Of a stretch of DNA of 34,316 nucleotides, positions 24,607 to 33,718 are shown piece by piece. The number at the start of each line of letters is the position of its first letter. The stretch's first letter is position 1. The notes under the pieces were generated by a model. That model saw nothing but the letters and a program-made list of their open reading frames with translations. It had not been told where the DNA came from and did not search any database. The position numbers were made by a program, and so were the translations under genes. The stretch comes from Comamonas thiooxydans (GTDB lineage: Bacteria; Pseudomonadota; Gammaproteobacteria; Burkholderiales; Burkholderiaceae_C): contig NZ_BBVD01000027.1 in assembly GCF_000964545.1 (NCBI RefSeq), positions 1-34,316 of the forward strand. Reading direction: 5' to 3'.

Positions 24607-27600
24607 CGGCACACTGACCAATCAGGCAGGGCTGGTCCGGGTAGGGCAGGCATTGACGATTCAGGCCGGAGCTATCGATAACCAGAACACCCTGGCTTTC
24701 AACGGCGATGGGAGCGCACAAGCGCTGGGCCTGGAAGCCAGCACGATTTCCGTGACTGCTGCCAAGCTGGACAACAGCCAAGGGGCTGTGCGTACAGGCC
24801 AGGACTTGACGATTTTCAGCGACGGCCAACTGATCAATGATCGGGGCGAGCTCAGCGCCGGCAAGCAACTGAAGATTGCCGCCGACCAGGCCGCCACTCC
24901 CACACTGCACATCAGCAACAACGCGGGTCAAATCGTTGCCGATCACAATGTGGACCTTCGCACAGGCAGCCTGAACGGCGCAGGAGAGATTGCCTCGCGC
25001 GGTGACGTGAGCCTGCATCTGCAAGGCAACCATACCCTGGCGGGCACCTTGCAGGCTGGCGGCAACCTGCAGCTGCAAACCACGGGCACATTGACAAACC
25101 CGGTCACTGTCCAAGCCGGAAAGAACCTGACTGTCAACGCCAGCAACCTGGACAACCAGGCGACGGGTGAGCTGCTGAGTGGGCAAACAACCCAGTTCAC
25201 GATCTCCGACACCTTGACCAATCGCGGGCTGATCGACGGTGCCGACACCCGCATTCAGGCTGGCAATGTCAACAACGTTGGCACCGGGCGCATTTATGGT
25301 GACCGGGTAGCGATTGCAGCCAGCGCGCTGACCAACCAGGAAGAAACCGTTGCAGGCATCACCCAGGCTGCAACGATTGCTGCGCGAGAGCGGATCGACC
25401 TGGGCGTTCAAAACATCACCAACCGAGAAAATGCGCTGATCTATAGCGCAGGAGATCTCTTCACAGGTGGGGCGCTCGATTCAAATTGGCATGCCACAGG
25501 CGCAGGGCAGACGCTCAACAACAACAGCGCCACGCTGGAGTCTGCCGCCAGCATGGTGCTGGGGCATGACCAGGTTCGCAATACCAATGAGCATCTGCAG
25601 TGGACATTGGTTGATGGTCAGCCTCAAAAGATTGTTGAATTTCAAGCACCCAATGGTCAGCGCTACAAGGGCAGCGACGTTCTGCTGATCTCCAATGGCA
25701 ATGTTGGAGGCTCCGGGTTGAAGGACATTAGTTTCGTGGTCAGCGGCAATGACTGGCGGTGCAGCATGGGCGGAGAAACCTGCTCATTCACTACCGGTGA
25801 AACGACAGCCTTCGATCAGTATTACAAAGGCCTGCTCCTGCCTTCTGAGCGATATCCGTTCGAGAAATATGCGCCTTACTACAACCCCAGCTATGTCGAT
25901 GACAACGGCCAGCGGGTTCAGGGCTATATGCAATACAGCGGCGACCGAATCATTGGATTCATGAACGTCGTGCCTCAGATCATCAAAGGGGCGCACTACG
26001 CAGCCGACCACCGAATCTGGAGCGACTTTGGCGTGCAGCCCTATACCGGGCCTGCGCCTGTTTTAAGCAGCACCAATCCCTGCGCCGCTCTGGCACGCTG
26101 CACAGTGGGCTATCACACCATCGACAACTGGGATAGCGGGAGCCGGTATGTCCAGGTCACCCAGGCTCACGTAGATGAATACAAGGCCTACAAACCGCTG
26201 CTGGACGCGCGCAATGCAGCGGATGCCGCCCTGGACGCGAAGCTGGATGCCTTCTACCAGGATATTCGCAATCGCTGGATTGGGGATTTTGTCTTCTACG
26301 ACTACAGCAGCACCGAGCAAAGTGCGCAAGTGACGCAATCCTCCCCCGGAAAAATCGTGGCAGGCGGCAATCTGCAATGGAATGGATCGAATCCATCCAG
26401 CAAGCTCCTGAATCAGGACAGCACCATTCTGGCGGGTGGATCGATCAACGCGACGGGCGGCTCACTCGACAACCGAGCTACGACCGTGGATGTCAAATCC
26501 GTCGTCCAAGGCTATGTCTACAGCACATGGAATGGAGGCTCCAGCACTCCAAACCGCAAGTACAGCGGCTCGGACTATGCACCTGCAGGCTCAATCAAGA
26601 CGCAGACACTGGCCTCCTACACATATACGGAGCACGCTGCGAACCCCTCGACCGGCGCAGCGCCTGGAGCTAGCGCCATTTCTGCGGTGCAGGCCCAGGC
26701 ATCTGCTGCGGGCGCGGTGGATGCCATCCATCATTCCGTGGCTCCTGGTGCCGTTCAGGGAGCGCAGGCCGGCCCGGCTGCCGGTGCAGCCACTGCAACG
26801 CAGACCCAGGGGCAGATCACCAGCAATGCCGTAGCGGGAGTGGCGGCGCAAGAAAGCAGCGCTCAAGCGCGGGCCTCTGCCAAGGTTGGTGCAGCCGCGA
26901 CCCCCGAGAGTACGGTGGCGGATGCATCCAACGCCAAATCAGCGTCCTCTCAATTCAATATTCGCACCACCCAGCCCAACACCCAGATACCTGGGACTTC
27001 CTTGTATCGCCAGCGCCCTGAAGCAGGCGCGCTATACCTGGTCGAGACAGACCCCAAGTTCACGCAATATAAAAACTGGCTGTCTTCGGACTACATGCTC
27101 CAGGCTCTGCAAATGGACCCCGGCACCGTACAAAAGCGACTGGGCGACGGGTTCTATGAGCAGCAACTGGTGCAGCAGCAAATCGGGCAACTCACGGGCC
27201 GCCGATTCCTGGGCAACTACACCAGCAATGACGAGCAATACAAAGACTTGCTGCAAAACGGCGCAACCTTCGCCCAGGCGCAAGGCTTGCGCCCAGGTAT
27301 AGAGCTCAGTGCGGCACAGGTGGCGCAACTGACCAGCGATATCGTCTGGCTGGTCACCAAGGAAGTGACGCTACCCGATGGCTCCAGGCAAAGCGTTCTG
27401 GTTCCGCAAGTGTATGTAAGGGTCAAGCCCGGCGACCTGGACGGCACAGGCACCTTGCTGGCAGGCTCGGATGTGAACCTGAACCTCTCCGGCAATGTCG
27501 TCAACAGCGGCAGCATTGCGGGCCGCAACACCTTGAGCATCACGGCCGAGAACATCCAGAATCTGGGCGGCCAGATGTCCGGCAACGACGTCAAGCTTGC

Positions 27601-29197
27601 AGCCCGGCAGGACTTTGACAACCTCGCAGGCATGATCAAGGGCGTGGACTCGGCCACGGTGTCCGCAGGGCGTGACCTGAACCTCACAACCACCACGCAA
27701 AGCAGCGAAAACCAGGCAGGCGGCAATCGCTTTACCCAGACAGGGATCGATCGTGTCGCGGGCATCTATGTATCCGGGCCGGCCGGCGTGCTTGTCGCCA
27801 GTGCGGGCAACAACCTCAATCTCACGGCTGCGCAGATACAGAATGCGGGCACCGGCGCCACCGTGCTCACCGCAGGCAACAAGCTGAACCTCAACACGGT
27901 TGCGGTCGGCAGCAGCCAGGATATCAACTGGGACAGCAAGAACTACTTGCGCCAGTCGAGCACGCTGGATGTGGGCACCCAGATCACCGGCGCTGGCCGC
28001 GTGAACCTCAGCGCAGGTCAGGATATCAACGCCAAGGCAGCCACCATCGATGCAGGCAAGGCCTTGAGCCTATCCGCCGGCAACGATATCCAGATCAGTG
28101 CAGGCCAGGCAAGCCAGAGTCTGGACGAGGCGCATCAGCACACCACCAAAGGCTTCCTCTCAAGCAAGACCGTCACCACGCGGGAGCAACTGCACAGCAC
28201 CACGGCAGTTGGAAGCAATCTGGGTGGAGATACGGTCTCTATCAACGCCGGCCGCGATATCGCGGTTACCGGCAGCCATGTGGTCTCCGACACGGGAACC
28301 ACCTTGCTGGCTGGCCGAGACGTCACCATCGCCGCAGCCCAGGAAACCTCCAGCGAACAGCACTACCGCAAGGAAACCAAGAGCGGCATCTTTGGCGGCG
28401 GCGGAGGCATCGGCTTCACCATCGGCAGCCGTATGCAAAGTGCCGATCAGACGGGCACTCACACCACGGCCGCTGCATCTACGGTCGGCAGCGTGGGCGG
28501 CGATGTCAACATCATTGCGGGCAATGCTTACAAGCAAGTCGGCAGCGATGTCATGGCTCCGGGCGGTGATGTCAACGTCGTTGCCAAAGAGGTTCAGATC
28601 GTCGAGGCCCGCGAAACCGGCAACTCCGCCACCGAGCAACGCTTCAAGCAAAGCGGCTTGAGCGTCAGCATCGGCAGCCCCGTCATCAGCGCCATACAGA
28701 CAGCCGACAACATGGCGGATGCCGCCCGCAACACCGGCAGCGGCCGCATGCAGGCCCTGGCTGCAGCGGCGACGGCATTGAACGTCAAGAACTCTGCGGG
28801 CGAGCTGCAGGGCGCTGCCCAGGCGCTGGCTGGCGGCGACCCCTCCAAGGCAGCCTCCATCTCCATCAGCCTGGGCTCCAGCAAAAGCCAGAGCAACACG
28901 GCACAGACCAGCGACAGCGCACGTGGCAGCACCGTCAAAGCCGGCGGCAATGTCAACATCCTTGCCCAAGGGGCGGGGGCGGACAGCTCCATCCTGGTTC
29001 GCGGCTCGGATATTGCTGCCGGCCAGGAAGCCACCTTGGCCGCAGAAGGCGATATCCGTCTTTGCGTCTGGTGCTTGATCAGTAGCCTTCGACCAAAGGC
29101 ATTTCAGTCCCATCGACCGCAACCATCACGCCCGTGGTGTTGGGGGCGACTTCTATCGGGACGCCCCACAGCTCATTGGGCTTGCCGAAGGAGTTGA
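24278..29197 (+). pseudogene. TpsA exoprotein (FHA/CdiA-like), C-terminal part, 3' end replaced
   Basis: This is the continuation of the exoprotein in the next frame; homology starts at about 24323 (QSLSNRASRSSAGSLGLVAG). It contains the remaining FHA-1 repeats and a non-repetitive region at about 25560-26480 where CdiA proteins have their receptor-binding domain. A conserved pre-FHA-2 segment follows at about 26970-27420 (LYRQRPEAGALYLVETDP, LSSDYMLQAL, LPDGSRQSVLVPQVYV). FHA-2 repeats (DVTIAAAQETSSEQHYRKE, FGGGGGIGF) complete it. Homology ends in the repeat text AEGDIRL at about 29061. The last 45 codons are antisense of the next gene. The pretoxin domain and C-terminal toxin are gone. It has no ribosome site or start of its own and is not expected to be made separately. 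Confidence 0.85.
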
Positions 29198-29333
29198 CGA
29201 TGTTGAACTGCCGCAGCTCTTCGGGCGTCATCTTGATCAGCTTGGGGTAGGCGTTGTTGTGGGCCTTCCAGTGCCTCAGGAAGGTTTGGCAAACGCGCTT
29301 GTGGACTGTGTGGATCGGTGATTCATCGGTCAT
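29079..29333 (-). CDS. Hypothetical protein, family with a second copy at the window end
   Basis: 84 residues, not recognised. It starts MTDESPIHTVHKRVCQTFLR, has a helical basic N-terminal half (HWKAHNNAYPKLIKMTPEEL) and a beta-rich C-terminal half ending VMVAVDGTEMPLVEGY. It has no signal or membrane segment. The 3' end of a homologous gene lies at 34233-34316 in the same orientation (VMLAVDETEMPLAEGD). The stop codon lies only about 18 bases from the point where the exoprotein homology ends, so this gene marks the left edge of the inserted DNA. A phage or integrated-element origin is plausible given the lysozyme and spanin fragments nearby, but this is inference. Confidence 0.6.
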   Translation of the reverse strand: MTDESPIHTVHKRVCQTFLRHWKAHNNAYPKLIKMTPEELRQFNIVNSFGKPNELWGVPIEVAPNTTGVMVAVDGTEMPLVEGY

Positions 29334-29534
29334 GGCGCGATTGTCACAGAGGAGGCTGCTGCTCCGGTGCGTTTGACTGGGAACGGCAGACTTGATGGGG
29401 CAGCGCCACAAACCTGAGGTATCCGTTAGCGGTCTTTCGCGTCGGCCAGCAATCGACCCGTTGCAGCCGCTCAAGTAGCGAAGAAGCGGCCACTGAACTT
29501 GTTTTGGAATGCAGAGCCCACCTGCACGCGTCAC

Positions 29535-30251
29535 TTAGATACTTCGCTGATTGACCCGTTTGGACAGTTCCTCGGCGCTTTCACGGCGCTCGCTGTAGCG
29601 ATCCACCAGGTAGTCCGAACAGTCTCGCGTCAGCAGAGTGAACTTGACCAACTCTTCCATCACGTCCACGACCCGTTCGTAATACGAAGAGGGCTTCATC
29701 CTGCCAGCCTCGTCGAACTCGGCAAATGCCTTGGCAACAGACGACTGATTCGGGATGGTGATCATGCGCATCCAGCGACCCAGCACCCGCATCTGGTTGA
29801 CCGCATTGAAGGACTGCGAGCCACCCGAGACTTGCATTACTGCCAATGTCTTGCCTTGCGTCGGTCGCACGGCACCAGCGGACAAAGGAATCCAGTCTAT
29901 CTGCGCTTTGAGGATGCTGCTCATGGCACCATGACGCTCTGGAGACGTCCAGACCATGCCCTCGGCCCATACAGCCAGCTCACGCAGTTCCTTGACCCTC
30001 GGGTGATCGTCGGGGGCACCATCGGGCTGTGGCAGGCCACGCGGATCGAAGATCCTGGTCTCGGCACCCATCTTGCGCAGTAGTCGCGCCGCCTCTTCGG
30101 TCAGCAGTCGGCTATAGGAGCGGTCACGAACAGAGCCATACAGCAGCAGAATGCGCGGCGCGTGCGCAGCACGTTGTGCGGGCAACAGGCCTTCCAGGCT
30201 GGGCTTTTCAAAGACTTGTTCGTCGAGGTTCGGTAGATCAGTGCTGGCCAA
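29535..30251 (-). CDS. arsH: ArsH, NADPH-dependent FMN reductase / organoarsenical oxidase
   Basis: 238 residues, cytoplasmic flavoprotein. Known ArsH enzymes oxidise trivalent organoarsenicals and reduce flavin or chromate with NADPH. The FMN-binding loop LLYGSVRDRSYSRLL is near residue 35, and the flavin-contact text RHGAMSSILKAQIDWIPLS and VSGGSQSFNAVNQMRVLGRW is diagnostic. A TTG at 30251 is taken as start: AAGGA lies seven bases before it and the protein then begins ASTDLPNLDEQ, close to the family N-terminus. An in-frame ATG at 30287 would lie deeper in arsC. The gene overlaps the end of arsC by 14 bases, so translation is coupled. It is the last gene of the ars operon. Confidence 0.93.
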   Translation of the reverse strand: MASTDLPNLDEQVFEKPSLEGLLPAQRAAHAPRILLLYGSVRDRSYSRLLTEEAARLLRKMGAETRIFDPRGLPQPDGAPDDHPRVKELRELAVWAEGMVWTSPERHGAMSSILKAQIDWIPLSAGAVRPTQGKTLAVMQVSGGSQSFNAVNQMRVLGRWMRMITIPNQSSVAKAFAEFDEAGRMKPSSYYERVVDVMEELVKFTLLTRDCSDYLVDRYSERRESAEELSKRVNQRSI

Positions 30252-30669
30252 TTCGGTTTCCTTTCGAGTCAATGACGGCTTCCCCATCCTCTTTGGAGAA
30301 GGCGGCCTGCTGAGGCTGCGGCAGGATGTCCAGCACGGCCTCCGAGGGACGGCACAAGCGGGCTCCCAGAGGGGTGATCACTATCGGGCGATTGATCAGA
30401 ATGGGGTGCTGGAGCATGAAATCAATCAATTGCTCGTCCGTCCATTTGGGCTCGCCCAAGCCAAGCTCGTCATATGGCGTACCTTTTTGGCGCAACACAT
30501 CGCGCACTGGTAGGCCCATGGCTTGAATCAGGCCCACCAGCGTGGCGCGATCAGGCGGCGTCTTGAGATATTCGATGACCGTGGGCCCCACTCCGCTGTT
30601 GCGGATCAGGGCCAGGACATTGCGGGAGGTGCCGCAAGCAGGGTTGTGGTAGATCGTGATGTCGCTCAT
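30238..30669 (-). CDS. arsC: ArsC, glutaredoxin-dependent arsenate reductase
   Basis: 143 residues. It reduces arsenate to arsenite in the cytoplasm using glutathione/glutaredoxin. The active-site text YHNPACGTSRN places the catalytic Cys at residue 12, as in plasmid R773-type ArsC. The family's RQKGTPYDELGL, the NRPIVI segment (arsenate-contact Arg) and the ARLCRPSE segment follow. The length is normal. The start is ATG 30669, directly before the first beta strand; the frame is open 21 codons further upstream but without family similarity. It lies 25 bases after the arsB stop and overlaps arsH, in one operon on the minus strand. Confidence 0.95.
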   Translation of the reverse strand: MSDITIYHNPACGTSRNVLALIRNSGVGPTVIEYLKTPPDRATLVGLIQAMGLPVRDVLRQKGTPYDELGLGEPKWTDEQLIDFMLQHPILINRPIVITPLGARLCRPSEAVLDILPQPQQAAFSKEDGEAVIDSKGNRIGQH

Positions 30670-30694
30670 AGCGCTAGATTCCCGTTGCAAAGAT

Positions 30695-31984
30695 TCATGA
30701 TGCCACGCTGAGCCGCAAGGCCAGGGCGGCAAGGGTGATGAGCAGCACGGGCAGGGTCAGTACCGCGCCGACTTTGAGGTAGTAGCCCCAGCCAATCGTT
30801 GTGCCTTTCTTGCCGAGCACATGCAGCCACAGCAAGGTGGCCAAGCTGCCAATAGGCGTGATCTTGGGACCCAGATCGCAGCCGATCACATTGGCGTACA
30901 CCATGGCCTCCTTGACAGCTCCGCCGGCTGTGGACGCATCGATGGACAAGGCCCCGACCAAGACCGTGGGCATGTTGTTCATGATTGAGGACAGCACCGC
31001 GGACAGCACGCCCGTGCCCAGCGATGCGGTCCACACGCCGCCGGCTGCAAACTGATTCAGCAACACGGCGATGTAATCCGTGAGGCCCGCGTTGCGCAAC
31101 CCGTAGACCACCAGATACATACCCAGCGAGAACACCACGATCTGCCAAGGCGCGCCATGGAGCACTTTCCTGGTGCTGATGACATGACCACGAGCGGCCA
31201 CAGCCAGCAAGATCGCTGCACCCACGGTCGCCACAGCACTGACGGGCACGCCCAGAGGCTCCAGAACAAAAAAGCCAATCAGAAGCAAGACCAGCACGAC
31301 CCAGCCGGCCCTGAATGTGGCCCGGTCTTTGATCGCAACCGAAGGCTGTTTGAGCTGGGCCACGTCGTAGGTGGTAGGAATATCGCGTCGGAAAAACAGC
31401 AGCAGCACACCGAGGCTGGCCAGGACCGAGGCGATGTTGACTGGCACCATCACCGATGCGTAGTCGTTGAAGCCGATCTTGAAAAAATCGGCGGAGACGA
31501 TATTCACCAGATTGGAGACGATCAGCGGCAAGCTCGCAGTGTCGGCAATAAACCCGGCGGCCATTACGAACGCCAGCGTTGCCGCCGGAGAAAAGCCCAG
31601 CGCCACCAGCATGGCCATCACGATGGGCGTAAGAATCAAGGCGGCTCCGTCATTGGCAAACAGGGCCGAAACGGCGGCACCCAGCAGCACGATGCAGGCA
31701 AACAGCTTGACTCCGCTGCCGCCGCCCCAGCGGGCAAAGTGCAATGCAGCCCACTCGAAGAAACCAGCCTCATCCAGTAAAAGGCTGGTGATGATGATGG
31801 CGACAAAGGTCGCCGTGGCATTCCAGACGATATGCCAGACAACCGGAATATCAGCTAAGTGCACGACCCCCAGCAGCAAAGCGACAGCGGCCCCGACTGA
31901 AGCGCTCCAGCCAATGCCAAGGCCGCGCGGTTGCCAGATAACCAGCGCCAGGGTGAAGATGAAAATCAGGATGGCCGTCAACAT
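30695..31984 (-). CDS. arsB: ArsB, arsenite efflux antiporter
   Basis: 429 residues with about 12 membrane segments, inner membrane. It exports arsenite (and antimonite), driven by proton motive force. The sequence matches ArsB rather than Acr3: LFANDGAALILTPIVMAML, then TASLPLIVSNLVNIVSADFF, then LSSIMNNMPTVLVGALSI and NVIGCDLGPKITPIGSLATL, all well-known ArsB stretches. The length equals the family standard. AGGA precedes the ATG. It lies 27 bases downstream of arsR. No arsA or arsD is present, so export relies on ArsB alone. Confidence 0.96.
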   Translation of the reverse strand: MLTAILIFIFTLALVIWQPRGLGIGWSASVGAAVALLLGVVHLADIPVVWHIVWNATATFVAIIITSLLLDEAGFFEWAALHFARWGGGSGVKLFACIVLLGAAVSALFANDGAALILTPIVMAMLVALGFSPAATLAFVMAAGFIADTASLPLIVSNLVNIVSADFFKIGFNDYASVMVPVNIASVLASLGVLLLFFRRDIPTTYDVAQLKQPSVAIKDRATFRAGWVVLVLLLIGFFVLEPLGVPVSAVATVGAAILLAVAARGHVISTRKVLHGAPWQIVVFSLGMYLVVYGLRNAGLTDYIAVLLNQFAAGGVWTASLGTGVLSAVLSSIMNNMPTVLVGALSIDASTAGGAVKEAMVYANVIGCDLGPKITPIGSLATLLWLHVLGKKGTTIGWGYYLKVGAVLTLPVLLITLAALALRLSVAS

Positions 31985-32011
31985 GGTGAACTGTTCCTAG
32001 CAACGAGCGCT

Positions 32012-32335
32012 TCAGCACTGGCACAAAGCTGCGGCGTCTGGCGTGCAGGCAGCTCCCTGGCAGCAGTTCTCGGTGAGATATGCGAGCAGACCATTCATGA
32101 TGGGAAATGCAGCGCGATAGAGCACATTTCGGCCCTGCCTCTCTTGACTCACGAGTTCAGCATGGAACAGTTCCTTTAGGTGAAACGACAGTGCATTGGG
32201 GGCAATACCCAACTGCTCCGCCAATGCACTGGGAGTCAGGCCTTCAGGTCCTGCAACCACCAACGCACGAAAAACGCGCAGGCGTGCTTCATGGGCCAAA
32301 GCTGAGAGGGAACGGATAACTTGGGTTTCTTGCAT
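32012..32335 (-). CDS. arsR: ArsR, arsenic-responsive repressor
   Basis: 107 residues, ArsR/SmtB winged helix. The DNA-binding region LTPSALAEQLGIAPNALSFH is followed by LKELFHAELVSQERQGRNVLYR (the wing). The metalloid-sensing cysteines are not in the recognition helix but at the C-terminus, in ENCCQGAAC and a final CQC. This resembles the Acidithiobacillus-type ArsR (adjacent Cys pair plus a third Cys), not the R773 ELCVCDL type. It would repress the arsRBCH operon and release on binding arsenite. It is the first gene of the operon, with an operator-like inverted repeat just upstream. Confidence 0.94.
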   Translation of the reverse strand: MQETQVIRSLSALAHEARLRVFRALVVAGPEGLTPSALAEQLGIAPNALSFHLKELFHAELVSQERQGRNVLYRAAFPIMNGLLAYLTENCCQGAACTPDAAALCQC

Positions 32336-32344
32336 TAATCAATA

Positions 32345-32362
32345 ATACAAGAAATGTTGAAT
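32345..32362 (-). promoter_or_regulatory. Candidate ArsR operator/promoter of arsRBCH
   Basis: An AT-rich stretch with the imperfect inverted repeat ATACAA-GAAATG-TTGAAT lies 10-27 bases upstream of the arsR start. Position, symmetry and AT content fit an ArsR-family operator overlapping the promoter. No footprint-type support is possible from sequence alone. Confidence 0.5.
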
Positions 32363-32423
32363 AATTGTGCGATTGAGATGCGGGATCGGGATTGCTGTCG
32401 GGCCAAGGGATGACCGCTTTGCC

Positions 32424-32885
32424 ATGGTCATGGCCGCGTTCTACGAATCCAGCAATCGCCACATCGGCACGCCCTACATAGACAAGGTGGGCAAGGGCCA
32501 GCCGCTGACGGTCTGCAACGGATTGACCGGCAAGGATGTGATCGCTGGCAAGTGGTACAGCCCGGCCGAATGCTTTCGCCTGGAGAAGAAGCGCTATGTG
32601 CAGTATGAGCAGACCGCCAAGCGCTCACTGACTTACTGGGGCAGCTACAACCCTTTCCAGCAGGCCACGTTCTACGACTTCCTGCACAACAAGGGCGACG
32701 GGAATTTCCAGACCAGCACCATGCGGCGCGATGCAAACGCGGGCAACTGGGTCAAGGCCTGCCGTGAAAACGTGCGCTGGAACAAGGGCACGGTCCATGG
32801 CGTGTCCACGGTGCTGCCCGGCTTGAAGATCCGCGGCGATGCGAATGCCGAGGTTTGCGAGTGGGGGCTGTCATGGCGCGGCTGA
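32424..32885 (+). CDS. Phage-type lysozyme (GH24-like endolysin), 5'-trimmed
   Basis: 153 residues from ATG 32424. It would cleave the glycan strand of peptidoglycan. Near the start, FYESSNRH, then PYIDKVG and PLTVCNGLTG resemble the E-D-T catalytic region of T4-type lysozymes (Glu8, Asp20, Thr29 here, with longer spacing than in T4 lysozyme). GKDVIAGKWYSPAEC, YWGSYNPFQQATFYDFLHNK and a C-terminal GLKIRGDANAEVCEWGL follow. The usual N-terminal signal-anchor helix of phage endolysins of this group is absent. The sequence before the ATG (32336-32423) belongs to the ars promoter side, and no ribosome site is evident. It overlaps the next gene by 13 bases, as in phage lysis cassettes. It is probably a remnant and may not be expressed. 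Confidence 0.75.
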   Translation: MVMAAFYESSNRHIGTPYIDKVGKGQPLTVCNGLTGKDVIAGKWYSPAECFRLEKKRYVQYEQTAKRSLTYWGSYNPFQQATFYDFLHNKGDGNFQTSTMRRDANAGNWVKACRENVRWNKGTVHGVSTVLPGLKIRGDANAEVCEWGLSWRG

Positions 32886-33250
32886 CCGTCTACACAGCTC
32901 TGGCAGCCGCTGCTGCCGGCGCGGCGCTGGCCTGGTCCTTTCAGGCGGCGCGCCTGGGGGCCGAGCTGGCCGACGAGCGCCTGCAGGCCAGCCAGTACCG
33001 CGAGCAGATCGCTGATGAACGCACGGCCGCCGGCCGGCGCGTGCTGGCCGTCGAACGCACGGTCAATGCCACATACCAAGGAGCCCTGAATGACGCCATC
33101 CAGAAGCAGGCCGGCTTGCAGGCTGCCGCTGATCGCGCTCGCCGTGAGCGTGACGGCCTCCAGCGATATACGGAGCTGGCAATCCGAGCTGATGCCGCAA
33201 CCTGCCGCGCAGCCTGGCTAGTGATTCCCCAACCCAAGGAAACCCAATGA
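32873..33250 (+). CDS. Spanin-like (Rz/DUF2514-type) phage lysis protein
   Basis: 125 residues. It has an N-terminal membrane anchor (about 4-22, LTVYTALAAAAAGAALAWSF) and then a long coiled-coil rich in Ala, Arg, Glu and Gln (ERLQASQYREQIADERTAAG, then AAADRARRERDGLQ). This is the layout of an inner-membrane spanin, which joins inner and outer membranes at the last step of phage lysis. The end, CRAAWLVIPQPKETQ, is shorter than and unlike the usual family C-terminus, so the 3' part was probably lost. ATG 32873 overlaps the lysozyme stop, the classic lysis-gene arrangement. No embedded outer-membrane spanin (Rz1) could be recognised. Confidence 0.65.
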   Translation: MARLTVYTALAAAAAGAALAWSFQAARLGAELADERLQASQYREQIADERTAAGRRVLAVERTVNATYQGALNDAIQKQAGLQAAADRARRERDGLQRYTELAIRADAATCRAAWLVIPQPKETQ

Positions 33251-33257
33251 GCAAAAC

Positions 33258-33301
33258 AAGGAATGCAGTAGAGCAGTTGCCATCTATTTGGGCTTGCAGG
33301 G
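33258..33301. repeat. 44-bp direct repeat, copy 1
   Basis: 39 of 44 bases are identical to 33659-33702. It covers the last codons of the Rap1a-type gene (minus strand, ending FPCKPK) and its 3' flank. Confidence 0.8.
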
Positions 33302-33640
33302 GAAGACATCCTGCAACGCCCTTGAGACCAGTGAGTTGGCATTCATGTGCCCAAGCTGCGGCTGGGCGTAAAGCATCATAGGAATGATGTCCAAGATTTG
33401 GTCGCGTGTGATGCCGTCTGGTATGCAAATGACTTTGGATGACACCAGTGTTTCAGCAACTCCTAATGCATACCCGCGTGCAATATTGACCTGTTGGTGG
33501 TCTGACGCTGTACCCGCTTGAGATTTTTGTGTTTCAGAGAGCCATTGATTCAGCTCATTCCCTGTGATCTGCTGCGCATGCAAATGTGGTCCACAGAGTA
33601 AGGCGGCCAGGAAAGCGGCGGCGCCCGGAACAGCTTTCAT
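33284..33640 (-). CDS. Rap1a/Tai-family immunity protein
   Basis: 118 residues. A Sec signal peptide (residues 1-22, ending HLHA|Q) sends it to the periplasm. The mature part has the family pattern: NIARGYALGVAETLV, a conserved Cys in VICIPDGITRDQILDIIP, then a helix before the final ALQDVFPCKPK with the second Cys, probably a disulfide pair. Rap1a/Tai proteins neutralise type VI secretion amidase effectors in the periplasm, so a protective role against a cell-wall-attacking toxin is inferred. ATG 33640 is chosen because AAGGAGG lies seven bases before it; the ATG two codons upstream is too close. It faces the phage lysozyme convergently, and no cognate amidase gene is in the window. Confidence 0.82.
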   Translation of the reverse strand: MKAVPGAAAFLAALLCGPHLHAQQITGNELNQWLSETQKSQAGTASDHQQVNIARGYALGVAETLVSSKVICIPDGITRDQILDIIPMMLYAQPQLGHMNANSLVSRALQDVFPCKPK

Positions 33641-33658
33641 CCTCATTCCTCCTTGTTT

Positions 33659-33702
33659 AAGGAATGTAGCAGAGCAGTTGCAATCTATCTTGGCTTGCAG
33701 GG
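33659..33702. repeat. 44-bp direct repeat, copy 2
   Basis: Matches 33258-33301 at 39 of 44 positions. It lies just upstream of the Rap1a-type start and contains the 3' end of a lost second copy of that gene. Confidence 0.8.
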
Positions 33703-33718
33703 AAACGCGTCTCAGAAT
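33680..33718 (-). pseudogene. 3' scar of a second Rap1a/Tai immunity gene
   Basis: On the minus strand the text DAFPCKPR-stop mirrors DVFPCKPK-stop of the intact gene. An in-frame TGA immediately before it stands where the intact gene has the Gln codon of ALQD. Upstream similarity fades after a few codons. This indicates a former tandem pair of immunity genes of which one was deleted almost completely. Confidence 0.6.

Noticed and set aside
24278..29197. Treating the C-terminal half of the exoprotein as an independent gene.
   Set aside because: It has no ribosome site, start or signal peptide and continues the upstream repeats in another frame; it is the downstream part of one frameshifted gene.
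29079..29333. Reading the small minus-strand gene as the immunity protein of the adjacent CdiA-like protein.
   Set aside because: Immunity genes of such loci follow on the same strand directly after the toxin end. Here the toxin end is absent and the gene is on the opposite strand, with a paralog 5 kb away.
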